The notes under the pieces are model-generated. The model did not search any database. It was not told the DNA's origin and was given only the letters and a program-made list of their open reading frames with translations. A stretch of 64,000 bases of DNA, taken from the NCBI GenBank assembly GCA_030272585.1, contig BSYQ01000006.1, positions 3,311,001-3,375,000 of the forward strand, in the 5' to 3' direction. Made by a program: the position numbers and the translations under genes. The DNA is from Bryopsis sp. KO-2023. Lineage: Eukaryota; Chlorophyta; Ulvophyceae; Bryopsidales; Bryopsidaceae. Shown here in pieces: positions 42,430 through 51,102 of the stretch; position 1 is the stretch's first letter; each line of letters starts with the position of its first letter.

Positions 42430-43135
42430 GCAGCAGACCTGGGCCCGACCGGACCGGCAGCGAAAAACCGGTCCGGTCCGGTCCAACCTGTCTAAGGACC
42501 AGTGATAGGACTTTACGGTTACGGTCACCGTAACCGTACCGTAACGCCGTAACCGGACCGTAACCGGAGTACAATTTTCGTCGGAAAATCGTACTTTTAC
42601 GGCCGTAACCGTAGCTCCGTACCGCTCCGTACCGCTCCGTACCGGACCGTAATGACCGTAACGGCCGTACCAACCGTAAACCGTAGAAAGTGACCCCCGC
42701 AGGGTCCCGCGATTCCAAAAGAACCTAGGGGGATTCGAACCTGCGACCCTACAGACTGCAACCTAACGCTTTAACACTGAACCACACTACTTCACGATGA
42801 TTTAGGGCCTGCCGTAGCTATACCGTACCTGTTCCGTACCGTAAAAACAGCATATTACTCCGGTTACGGTACGGAGTTACGGCCGTAGTACGGTGACCGT
42901 AACCCGACCGTAACCGGACCGGACCGGAGCCGGACCAAAAAATCGGCCCAAGTCCTATCTCTGCTAAGGACCGGTCGACCTGTCCGGTCCAACGAAAATA
43001 CGTCGGTCCTTGCAAGACCGGACAGGTTGCGACCTGTCCGGTCCTGTCCACTCCGGTCCAGTCAACCTCGGAAATCTGCAGAAATTTGGACCGGATTTCT
43101 GACAGATTTTCAGGTTTTAGACAGGTGACACCTCA
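42430..43135. repeat. Palindrome-rich CCGTAACCG / GACCGGAC repeat region
   Basis: Dense short motifs of two kinds: CCGTAACCG, CCGTACCG, ACGGCCGTA (42515-42680, 42815-42915) and CCGGTCCGGTCC or GACCGGACC (42460-42490, 42915-43060). Most units are self-complementary or occur in both orientations. Not a perfect tandem satellite. Confidence 0.75.
42720..42792 (-). repeat. tRNA-Cys-like sequence (probable SINE head or tRNA pseudogene)
   Basis: Read on the minus strand it has an A-box-like GTGTGGTTCAGTGTTAAAGC, a central TTGCAGT that fits a GCA anticodon loop, and a perfect B box GGTTCGAATCC. The acceptor and anticodon stems do not pair well, so it is unlikely to be a functional tRNA. It lies inside the palindrome-rich repeat region. 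Confidence 0.5.
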
Positions 43136-43162
43136 CATTTCGCCTTTATTAAACAGGCGATG

Positions 43163-43990
43163 TGACCTGTCTAAAACAGGTCACACAATTAAGCACATAT
43201 TACGTGCTAATTGTGTATCAACCGAACAGAAACTGAGTTAATTAATTAGCTAGTATTATTATATATATTTTTAGTGTATGAGTGACATGAGCCGAGCTCA
43301 CCAACCACTGACTGAAGGGAGTCCATCGACTCTAGGAGGATTCGAACTCGGGTTGGCTAAGCCCAAGTCAAAGGGACTATCTGTCACGCGACGGAATCGT
43401 TGCTCTTGTGAGAAAGTTACAATAGTCCCAATACAAGCCCTTTAAGTACTCGAATCCAATAGGAACTCTGCGCCAACTAGATGAAGTTCCACTGTGAACT
43501 GCACCTAGAAGGAAACTGACACACTGTGAACTCTTTCTACACGTGTTGGAACTCCTACTAGCGCCCAAGAGCTACCCAGAAGCCAACCACGTGTCCCCAT
43601 AACGTCCCTAATCAAGCCTATAAAAGTGACACGTAACACTATCACTAGTGGACCCCACCACAGGACGCTCAAGTGGTGGCCGTTACCTTTAAGTACCTAT
43701 TTTTAGCAATAGAAACAATCGGGTACTTAAAGGTCACGGCCCCCATTTGAGCGTCCCTATGGTGGGGTCCGTTACTTTGTAGTGCCTTCGATTCGGGCTT
43801 AGCCAACCCGGGTTCGAATCCTTCTAGAGTCGACCAACTCCCTCCAATCGGTGGCTGGTGAGCTTGGCTCACGTCATTCATACACTAAAAATATATATAA
43901 CAGTATTACTTGGTGCTTTAATTAATTCAATCACTTCCCAACTGATTGATTCCCAGTTATGTGCTTAATTGTGCGGCCTGTTTTAGACCG
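43163..43990. mobile_element. Fold-back / long terminal-inverted-repeat element
   Basis: Left arm about 43163-43370 and right arm about 43790-43990 are imperfect inverted copies. Matching parts include CTGTCTAAAACAGG versus CCTGTTTTAGACCGG, CACACAATTAAGCACAT versus ATGTGCTTAATTGTGCGG, the TATATATTTTTAGTGTATGA block, and the B-box-like GAGTTCGAATCC/GGGTTCGAATCC. Between the arms is a second palindrome (43650-43772): GGACCCCACCA...GGACGCTCAA...TTTAAGTACC and its complement. No protein is encoded, so this is a non-autonomous fold-back or MITE-like unit. Confidence 0.7.
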
Positions 43991-43999
43991 GCTCCAGGT

Positions 44000-44450
44000 C
44001 GGGGCAGGTTCGTGTGGCTGTTTATATTCGCCGGGCGCTCGCCTTGCGTAGGGAGTGGTTGGACGCTCGTTCGTAGTGGGCTTGTAGCGACTGGTGGTGT
44101 TTGTTTTTCGTTGTTCTGGATGTTTCGTTTGATGGGGAAGTTGGTGTTCTTTGTTATTTGCATTGTTTGTTGGGCGCTCGCTCCGGGTTTTTGAGTTGGA
44201 AGCGACCGATTCTTGTGTTTGGTTTTATGTTTTGACGTTTGGGCTCTTTCTTGAGTTTCGATTGGGGATTTCTGGTTTCAGAGACGTTGGAACTTTTTTG
44301 TTTTAGGAGATTTTGTTCATTTAGGAGTTGACTACATTCAGAGGCTTTTGCCTTGCTTCGAACGTTGGGACACGATTCACTCATGTATGTCGTTGCAACA
44401 GGGCGGTTTGCCCTACGCAACTTGTAATCCTTGTTTCCTTGTTTCCTTGA
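44000..44450 (+). mobile_element. LINE-B 3' fragment (5'-truncated)
   Basis: Matches the 3' end of the LINE-B copy at about 60901-61345 almost base for base: last coding residues (GQVRVAVYIRRALALRREW in frame), 3' UTR, GTTGCAACAGGGCGG hairpin, CTTGTAAT and a TTGTTTCC tail. It is inserted between the two halves of a GACCGGCTCCAG...CTGGAGCCGGTC palindrome. Confidence 0.85.
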
Positions 44451-44650
44451 TCTGGAGCCGGTCTAAAACAGGGTCACACCTGTCTAAAACAGGTCAGACC
44501 GGTCTAGAAAGGTCAAATCCGGTCTAAGAAAGGTGTTCTTTACTAGACCGGATTTGACCTTTCTTAGACCGGATTTGACCTTTCTAGACCGGTTTGACCA
44601 GTCTAAGAAAAGTCAAATCCGGTCCAAGACAGGTTTTCCGGTCCGGTCCT
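44451..44650. repeat. Inverted GACCGGATTTGACC repeats
   Basis: Repeated GACCGGATTTGACCTTTCT units in both orientations; the 44493-44530 and 44550-44600 parts form a hairpin with arms of about 35 bases. Same motif family as the arms of the fold-back element. Confidence 0.7.
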
Positions 44651-45100
44651 TTAAAACTTGCCGGCGCCCACGTCTGCAAAGCAGCTCACTCACAACGATA
44701 ATCTCCAGCTCGCACCAGAGGGCGACGCGAAGTTCTTCACGTTCTCGACGTTCATATACATCGAGAACTTCCTCACGTTCGAAGTATATCGACGTCGAGA
44801 ACGTGATGATACCAAACGGAACAAGGTACATCTGTGAGACTAGGAACACCTAAGTTGAAGGAAGAACGAGAGCAAGAGAACGAGATAGTGTGGAGAAGGG
44901 AGTTTCGAAGTTTGACTTAGATTAGAGAGGTCGTGGGTTTGAACTCTATCATTTACTTCTGTTTGAGTGTCTCGGGAATAGCTTAGTGGAGACACATCGG
45001 ATGTAACCTCGGGGAATCGAACCTAGGTGGCCGTTGTCCTAGTTAAAGGGTTTGATGTTGTTGTAAGAGCACTCTTTGACTCTTTGAAACCATGTGACTT
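44651..45100. other. Unassigned repeat-region DNA
   Basis: No gene recognised. An inverted GAACGT...CGTTC motif series lies at 44725-44805, and a tRNA-like string (GGGAATAGCTTAGTGG, 44983-45000, then GGAATCGAACC near 45013) may be another tRNA-derived relic. Confidence 0.3.
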
Positions 45101-45445
45101 GTGTGGGGGACTCCGACGCCTTTGGCGTTCCTTGGGTTAGGATTTGGGGGGTATCACGTGAAGAAGTTCGCGAAGTATATGAACGTCGGAAAAACTTCAT
45201 CGAATGCGCCTGAGGCTACGCGCAAACTTCTCCCTATTCTCGAATTACCAACAGTAGTTAAAAAGGGACGAACGACGGATTGGTTGTGTGTTTTGGACTT
45301 GGTGATAAACAAACCTGTGAAGGATTTTATCAAGACCAAGTATTGAGAATATCATTCCTCAGAAGTTCTTAAGAAATTGGAATTGGATGGTTCCGTTGAT
45401 GCAACAACCGTTGATAATAGGGACAGTGCACTCAAGCCCCTTTTG
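45101..45445 (+). pseudogene. Relic of a pogo-like DDE transposase (C-terminal part)
   Basis: Reads ...TTDWLCVLDLVINKPVKDFI, then KTKY, one in-frame TGA, then EYHSSEVLKKLELDGSVD and SALKPLLGRW. The pattern LD-x-x-INKPxKD followed by the final RW resembles the end of the pogo/Tigger DDE_1 transposase (LQPLDVxxNKPFK). The upstream part lacks the first catalytic Asp residues. Recognition is by eye from one motif, so moderate confidence. Confidence 0.4.
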
Positions 45446-45449
45446 GGAA

Positions 45450-45600
45450 GGTGGTATACAGTAGTGATTCCGATATAGTGCCGCTCGATATAGTGCCGGC
45501 TTTCAGTATAGTGTCGCTTCTCTTCCAGAACCAGAACTGAATCGATATAGTGCCGTTTTGACGGTTTAGGGGCAAAACCGGCACTATTTCAAACATCTGC
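45450..45600. repeat. GATATAGTGCCG repeats, possible pogo-type terminal repeat
   Basis: Four copies of (G)ATATAGTGCCG or close variants (45467-45555), beginning after a TA-CAGTAGTG that resembles a TA target site plus pogo-type CAG terminus. The last copy forms a hairpin with GGCACTAT near 45588. Confidence 0.4.
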
Positions 45601-45779
45601 ACAGGGATGATAAAAATCTAACAGAAAATTTGAAAATGAAGAAGCCGTAAAAAACATCACAAGCGAGCTCTGTAAAATGGGCCGCATCCCACATGTCGGT
45701 CATGTCGACCATAGATACTTTTGTTCTGTTGCATAACGGAAGGACAGATAGAGGTTTTATTACACAAGTCCGTATCTAC

Positions 45780-46060
45780 ATGTCTTCAACGTCAGTTGAA
45801 AAGTTTATGCGGCAGTTGGGCACAGGGCGGGTAGTTTCGTGGTTGTGGAGGTACTTGGCTTAGCTGTACTCGTTTGAGTGGTCAGGATTTGATGTGCGTA
45901 TTTGGTGGTTCTGGTGCTGCCAGGGTGGCAGTCAGACATTTAGTTTGTGCGGTTCTGATTGCAGCATTACAATGCACAGCACAGCACCGCTGTACGACTG
46001 TAGTGCTGCACAGCAAGGATATAAGCGGGCCATTTGTTTTGCTATTCACTTTTCTGCTCT
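45780..46060 (+). repeat. Split direct repeat A1
   Basis: Starts ATGTCTTCAACGTCAG and ends TTTCTGCTCT; partner at 49550-49830. Confidence 0.93.
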
Positions 46061-46453
46061 TCGAGCAGCCCAGCAACCTTTTGCTGGCTCCTTGTAAGGA
46101 GATCTCAGTGTGTGGAGCGACACTCTCTGGAAGAGGATCGTCAACACGCACAACACTCACCTGGTCGCAGCCTGGGGCACTACATCGGCGAATTCGGGAA
46201 GGGGTCGTTTTTGAACGGTCATATCGACAATTCACAGCTGCTGTCCCGCCTAAAACCACGTCCACGGTGCCTGCTGTTCGCTCCCAGCGCTGTGCTGCGC
46301 CAAAACCCTGCTCTGGTGCGCCAAGTGATGGGGCCAAAAGCTAGGGTTTGTACTGCCTGATCCGCGTGCTGTGAAGAAACGGCAATACAGGATCAAAAGC
46401 AGACGAGGGCGCTCACCAAGGAAAAGAGGAACGAAAACAGGACGACAGGGTCC

Positions 46454-48508
46454 ATGGGAGATGACCTGGACTCGACGACACAGGGACTGGAGGACCTGTC
46501 GGCACAGTGGACGGCGTTGAAAGTACGACGGAATGGGGGTCAGTGGCGGAGAATTGGTACATCGCAAGAGGTACTGCGAATCATATCAGGGGGTGTCAAA
46601 GTGCGATTTGACGGTACACCACGAACCCAGCAGTTCGGTGGTTCTTTTCTTAAGTCTGAAACTCAAAGAAAAGAATGGAGGGAAATCAGAAAGGATTATC
46701 TAGAGAAGGGTGCGATCAGCATCGTGGATAATCCTGATAAATTGGCTCATGTCAGCCGATCCTTTTTGGTACCCAAAAAGGATGAATTTGGAAATAGAAC
46801 TGGGCAGCGTCTGATAATAGACTTGAGGCCTTTAAATGCACAGGTGTTGCCCTACCCTGTGCATTACGAGGATTTGCGCTCGTTGCCTCATATGTTGCGC
46901 CAGGATGATTTTTTGATTAAGTTCGATTTGAAGGACGCCTTTTTTCACGTCGGCATTCATCCAGATCATAAGACATTCTTTCAATTCGAAGTGGATGGTG
47001 AACGTTTCCAGTGCGAAGTATTGCCGTTTGGATTCAGGGGTTCGCCTAAAATTTATTGTGATTTGATTAAGAATTTGGTCAGGTTTTTGAGAAACCCAGG
47101 GATGATAAAAGAAATGAAAAAAGAGGGAACAGATGACTTTTTATACGAGTACTGGAAGCGTTATAGAAACGAGAAGAGAGTGAGATTGACGTGGTACTTG
47201 GATGATTTTCTCTGCATGCATTCCTCGGCTGCAGAGTTGAGAATTTTTGGTCGAATCATCAGAGGAATATTCGATCAGATGGGGATATCGTGGAAGGACT
47301 CCAAGTGTGTGTGGGATCCCTGCCAGAAGCTGCAACATTTGGGGTTCCTCGTTGACAGCAAGGCAGCGTTGTTTGTGCTCCCACCACACAGGCTGGAGCG
47401 CCTTCGAAAACATGCTCTTACCCTGCGACTGCAGATCCTCAGGAGTGGCCGTCGCATACCGGCCAGGAAATTGGCTTCTTTTCTGGGTTTCGCCCAGTCA
47501 TGCGCCCCCGCAATCAAAGGAACGAGGTTCTGGCTGCGCCACCTGTACGATTGTCTCAAAGGCAAGAAGAACTGGAGCACCAGAGTGCAGGTTTCACGGC
47601 CTGCCATCGCAGCACTGCGGTATTGGGAGCAGCTGTCTCCCGAGAAGACCACGATGTGCATATGGCGGCCACCTCATTCAGGAGACCTCGCGGTGGATGC
47701 CAGCTTGACGGGATGGGGAGCGTCTCTGAAGATCCATGAGAAGGCTTCGGAGGACGCCCCACCGATGGCTTTGGCGGCAGGATTCTGGACGGGGGAAGAG
47801 CATATAAACCTACGAGAGCTGCAAGCAGTGGGTTTGGCAGTCAAGGCCTTCAAAGACAAGATCAGGGATCGGCGTTTGAAGTGCATCACCGACAGTCAGG
47901 TGATTGCTGCCATATTACGGAGTCAATGTTCGCGTTCGAGTCCGTTGTTCCAGGAGTACAAGCGGCTCTATTGGCTATTGGAAGCCATGAACATTGATTT
48001 CCAAGTGGAGTGGATTCCCAGCGCTCAGAACGTGTACCCCGATGCGCTGTCGCGGCTTTCGGAGAAGCAAGAGTACAGGTTGAACCCGAAGATCTTCGAG
48101 AAGCTGCAGGAGCGGTTTCATCTGACGATCGACCGCTTTGCCTCGTTGGGTACACGACAGCTTGGGAGATTCAACAGTCTGGATCGCGAGCCAGGGACGG
48201 AGGGGACGAATTGCATGAATCAGAGCTTGGACCTGTGGAGGGCGGAGAGGAACTGGGTGTTCCCTCCCATCGAGAACGTTCCAGAAGTAGTGAAGCACCT
48301 TCTGGAGCACTCCCTCCCATGCCTGCTGTTGGTGCCACGTTGGTTGGACCGATGGTGGCATCAAGACCTGATGGCTGAGGCAACTCTGATCACAGTTCTG
48401 AATCCCAATGCGGCGACGATCCTGCCCGGGAGATTCGGAGGGCAAACACCTCCAGGCGCGAGCTATTGGCGCTGGAGCGTTTTCAAGACGGGTTTGCCAG
48501 GATGGTAA
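46454..48508 (+). CDS. DIRS-like reverse transcriptase / RNase H
   Basis: 684 residues from an ATG. RT: LVPKKDEFGNRTGQRLIIDL, DFLIKFDLKDAFFHVGI, VLPFGFRGSPKIYCDL and the YLDD active site (TWYLDDFLCMHS). RNase H: LAVDASLTGWGASL, HINLRELQAVGLAV, CITDSQVIAAIL and the YPDALSRL ending give the acidic residues. The C-terminal region (LTIDRFASLGTRQLGRFNS, WVFPPIENVPEVVKHL, LLVPRWLDRWW) is the conserved post-RNase H segment of DIRS/Ngaro-type elements. The frame is intact. No protease or DDE integrase is present, as expected for this order. The methyltransferase-like and recombinase parts of DIRS proteins are absent. Confidence 0.9.
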   Translation: MGDDLDSTTQGLEDLSAQWTALKVRRNGGQWRRIGTSQEVLRIISGGVKVRFDGTPRTQQFGGSFLKSETQRKEWREIRKDYLEKGAISIVDNPDKLAHVSRSFLVPKKDEFGNRTGQRLIIDLRPLNAQVLPYPVHYEDLRSLPHMLRQDDFLIKFDLKDAFFHVGIHPDHKTFFQFEVDGERFQCEVLPFGFRGSPKIYCDLIKNLVRFLRNPGMIKEMKKEGTDDFLYEYWKRYRNEKRVRLTWYLDDFLCMHSSAAELRIFGRIIRGIFDQMGISWKDSKCVWDPCQKLQHLGFLVDSKAALFVLPPHRLERLRKHALTLRLQILRSGRRIPARKLASFLGFAQSCAPAIKGTRFWLRHLYDCLKGKKNWSTRVQVSRPAIAALRYWEQLSPEKTTMCIWRPPHSGDLAVDASLTGWGASLKIHEKASEDAPPMALAAGFWTGEEHINLRELQAVGLAVKAFKDKIRDRRLKCITDSQVIAAILRSQCSRSSPLFQEYKRLYWLLEAMNIDFQVEWIPSAQNVYPDALSRLSEKQEYRLNPKIFEKLQERFHLTIDRFASLGTRQLGRFNSLDREPGTEGTNCMNQSLDLWRAERNWVFPPIENVPEVVKHLLEHSLPCLLLVPRWLDRWWHQDLMAEATLITVLNPNAATILPGRFGGQTPPGASYWRWSVFKTGLPGW

Positions 48509-49408
48509 CCTGTTGGTTTTTTGGTTTATTGGTGCGACAAAATCATCGACATCGATCTGGAGCGACAGGTGATTTTGCTTTCGCAGTTGTTGGAAACAAT
48601 GGAACAGTTCTGCACGTTTGGGCACGAGGAAACAACTGGGGATCCCGTTCCAACAGTGTGGCAAAGTCCTCTTAACGAGAAGAAAGAGGCAAAATTTTTG
48701 GTTCCGTATCGTGGGGAAGACTATGGAGCATTCCGACGCTCAGGAACAGGAGGGGCGGTGCTGGTTTCTGCTGATACCTTCAAGTCCAGTGGCACTCTGA
48801 AGTCCAGCAGCGCCACCTCCACATTTTATTCGATATCGAGCCTGATGTGGCTCTTTTGGGTACAACTTGCTGATAATCACGTCGATGGTCAATGGGCTGC
48901 TGACCGGGTGAACATGCAACTGCAACGGAGGATGGACTCCACGCGTTCCCGGCAGCCATACTGGAGGTATTTGGCAGCTCTGACCGATGATATCACTATC
49001 GAGGTGTGGCACGACGTGTTGTTGTGCATTTTAATGTTTTTGCTATCGATGGCATTTGCCCGGCGAGGCATTCTTGGTCCTAGGAGGAAACACTAAAACA
49101 AGGAGGCCATGTGCGGGAAAGCAATGAGGCTCTCGTGGCCCACGTTTTCTAGAATTATGCCTCTGGCGATTGGATGAGCTACCAGCTCTGAGGGAGGGGC
49201 TACAGCAGCAGTCAATACGATATTCCAGGTGGAGGGTCCACGTTCGGGTTCATTGGAGCGGGTTCTTCAAGGTGAAGTAACCGAACGTGGGGTTGACGGC
49301 GCCTGCAGACCCCTGGGGCCCCCGCTTGTTCGCGGGATCGAAGGCATCTTCTGCTGTGCTGGTGAGCGAGGACTCCCTGCCTCCATCACGAGCATCGATG
49401 GTTAAGGG
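48509..49408. other. Element region where a recombinase would be expected
   Basis: An open frame at 48521-49096 (191 codons, no ATG at its start) contains a hydrophobic stretch (VLLCILMFLLSMAF) but no R...HxxR...Y signature of tyrosine recombinases. I see no other coding signal before the B1 repeat. Confidence 0.45.
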
Positions 49409-49550
49409 GGCAAAATGATTCTATCAAAACAATGGCTGTGTTTATTGGGACAATTCTGGTTTATATTTTAAGATGTTGTATTTTATTATCTAGTGTTCAT
49501 GTGTGTCCGTGTTCTTGGGTGGGACTGCCCCAACGATTTTCCGTCATAAA
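49409..49550 (+). repeat. Split direct repeat B1
   Basis: GGCAAAATGATTCTATC to TTCCGTCATAAA; identical by eye to 49965-50106 and directly adjoining A2. Confidence 0.93.
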
Positions 49551-49830
49551 TGTCTTCAACGTCAGTTGAAAAGTTTATGCGGCAGTTGGGCACAGGGCGG
49601 GTAGTTTCGTGGTTGTGGAGGTACTTGGCTTAGCTGTACTCGTTTGAGTGGTCAGGATTTGATGTGCGTATTCGGTGGTTCTGGTGCTGCCAGGGTGGCA
49701 GTCAGACATTTAGTTTGTGCGGTTCTGATTGCAGCATTACAATGCACAGCACAGCACCGCTGTACGACTGTAGTGCTGCACAGCAAGGATATAAGCGGGC
49801 CATTTGTTTTGCTATTCACTTTTCTGCTCT
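49550..49830 (+). repeat. Split direct repeat A2
   Basis: Copy of 45780-46060 with a C for T near 49674. Confidence 0.93.
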
Positions 49831-49964
49831 CCCACCCACCCGCCCGGTCTATCGGCTTTTTGAATAACATTAGGAAGTTTCGATAAATGGTTTTTTATGG
49901 ATTTTATGGGTTTTTGTCGCTCTCTGGCTCCGAAAAGCCAAACTGGGATATTCTTCTTTGAGAA

Positions 49965-50106
49965 GGCAAAATGATTCTATCAAAACAATGGCTGTGTTTA
50001 TTGGGACAATTCTGGTTTATATTTTAAGATGTTGTATTTTATTATCTAGTGTTCATGTGTGTCCGTGTTCTTGGGTGGGACTGCCCCAACGATTTTCCGT
50101 CATAAA
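49965..50106 (+). repeat. Split direct repeat B2 (right end of element)
   Basis: Copy of 49409-49550. Confidence 0.93.
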
Positions 50107-50972
50107 AACTCGAAAAGAAAAAACGATGTCACCCCCTCTCATAAAAAACCGAATCACTAAAAAGCAACGACCGTTCAAGCAAAGTACAAGCTTGCGAACG
50201 GTGCAAAGAAAGAGGTCGCACAGATAGAGGTCGGGTGCGAGATCGCTTGAGGGTGCGAATATCCCTTCATCAAAAAGACATATCCTTGCAGTGTGCGTCA
50301 CAAACCGGTTCATGACTTGTGTCAACAAAGTATTGGAGAGAGTATACTTGCCTTGAGTTTGTTGAGGGATTTCTTTTCGCAAAAGTAGCGGGTTACTGGG
50401 TTGGGAACGTGGGTGGAACAATTTAAACTTGATTTTTTTTGCAACATAATAAAAGCTTTGCTCGCGTAAGTGTAGAGGGTCACGTTGTTTATGAGAGGGA
50501 GTCAAGTCGTGTGGGAGGAGTGGTCGGAGTCACAAGCTCTATCGAGCGTCAATGTCTTACACAGGTCAAAACACGGTCCTCGATACAATCCCAATAGCGC
50601 CCTTTATCCTAATGTTATGCCCTCCTTGCCTGAGCGTGCCGCCTCCACTAGCCACGTGGGTGGCGTGGTGTAGTGGGTGGTCGATGTCACATCCCCCTGA
50701 TGGGTGATGTGACTGGACAGGGTGTCCGCCTAGCTTGCTAGGTTCCTCCACGTGGTTGATGGGACCCATGGGGTTGGAGGGTTAAAGGACTTCAAGGGGC
50801 TGTCCAAGGGGCTTCTTTTCGCGACGTGGTCGTGTAGGAGAGGTTCTAAACAGTTGGTTTCGGAGCAAGTGACGACTGGCGCACGTTTTCGGCTGCTACT
50901 GGTCGCACACGTATTGGAATTGGGATTCCAAGGTTGCAAAAAGTAGGTTTTGTGTTTGTTTGTTTGGTCCGC
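50107..50972. other. Unassigned spacer between retroelements
   Basis: No gene recognised. A TGTCACATCCCCC string at 50684 resembles the start of some Ty3/gypsy LTRs, and a gypsy RT fragment lies to the right, but I see no second LTR copy. Confidence 0.35.
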
Positions 50973-51102
50973 AGACATCGGGCTGCGGACGGTGTGGGTG
51001 CGTTTTCGTGCGCGTTTGCACGGTTTGGAGATCGATGTGGCGGATCTGCAACGGAGGGACGTGCCTTTGCACGAGCGTTTCTGTCCTTATTGTTTGTCGC
51101 AA

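Larger units (their letters stand above)
45780..50106 (+). mobile_element. Tyrosine-recombinase-type (PAT/Ngaro-like) retrotransposon with split direct repeats
   Basis: Direct repeat A occurs at 45780-46060 (A1) and 49550-49830 (A2), about 281 bp with one visible mismatch. Direct repeat B occurs at 49409-49550 (B1) and 49965-50106 (B2), about 142 bp, apparently identical. B1 abuts A2, giving the order A1-coding-B1A2-B2. This split-repeat order is the hallmark of PAT, Kangaroo, Ngaro and VIPER elements, which integrate by tyrosine recombinase and make no target duplication. The RT/RNase H ORF inside is DIRS-like. No recombinase ORF is recognisable, so this copy may be non-autonomous. Confidence 0.82.

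Noticed and set aside
44983..45030. A functional tRNA gene
   Set aside because: A-box-like and B-box-like strings are present but stems do not pair and the B box is mutated.
45874..46344. A gag-like ORF (156 codons) at the left end of the split-repeat element
   Set aside because: Most of it lies in the A repeat, all frames are open there, and no nucleocapsid or Zn-knuckle motif is visible.
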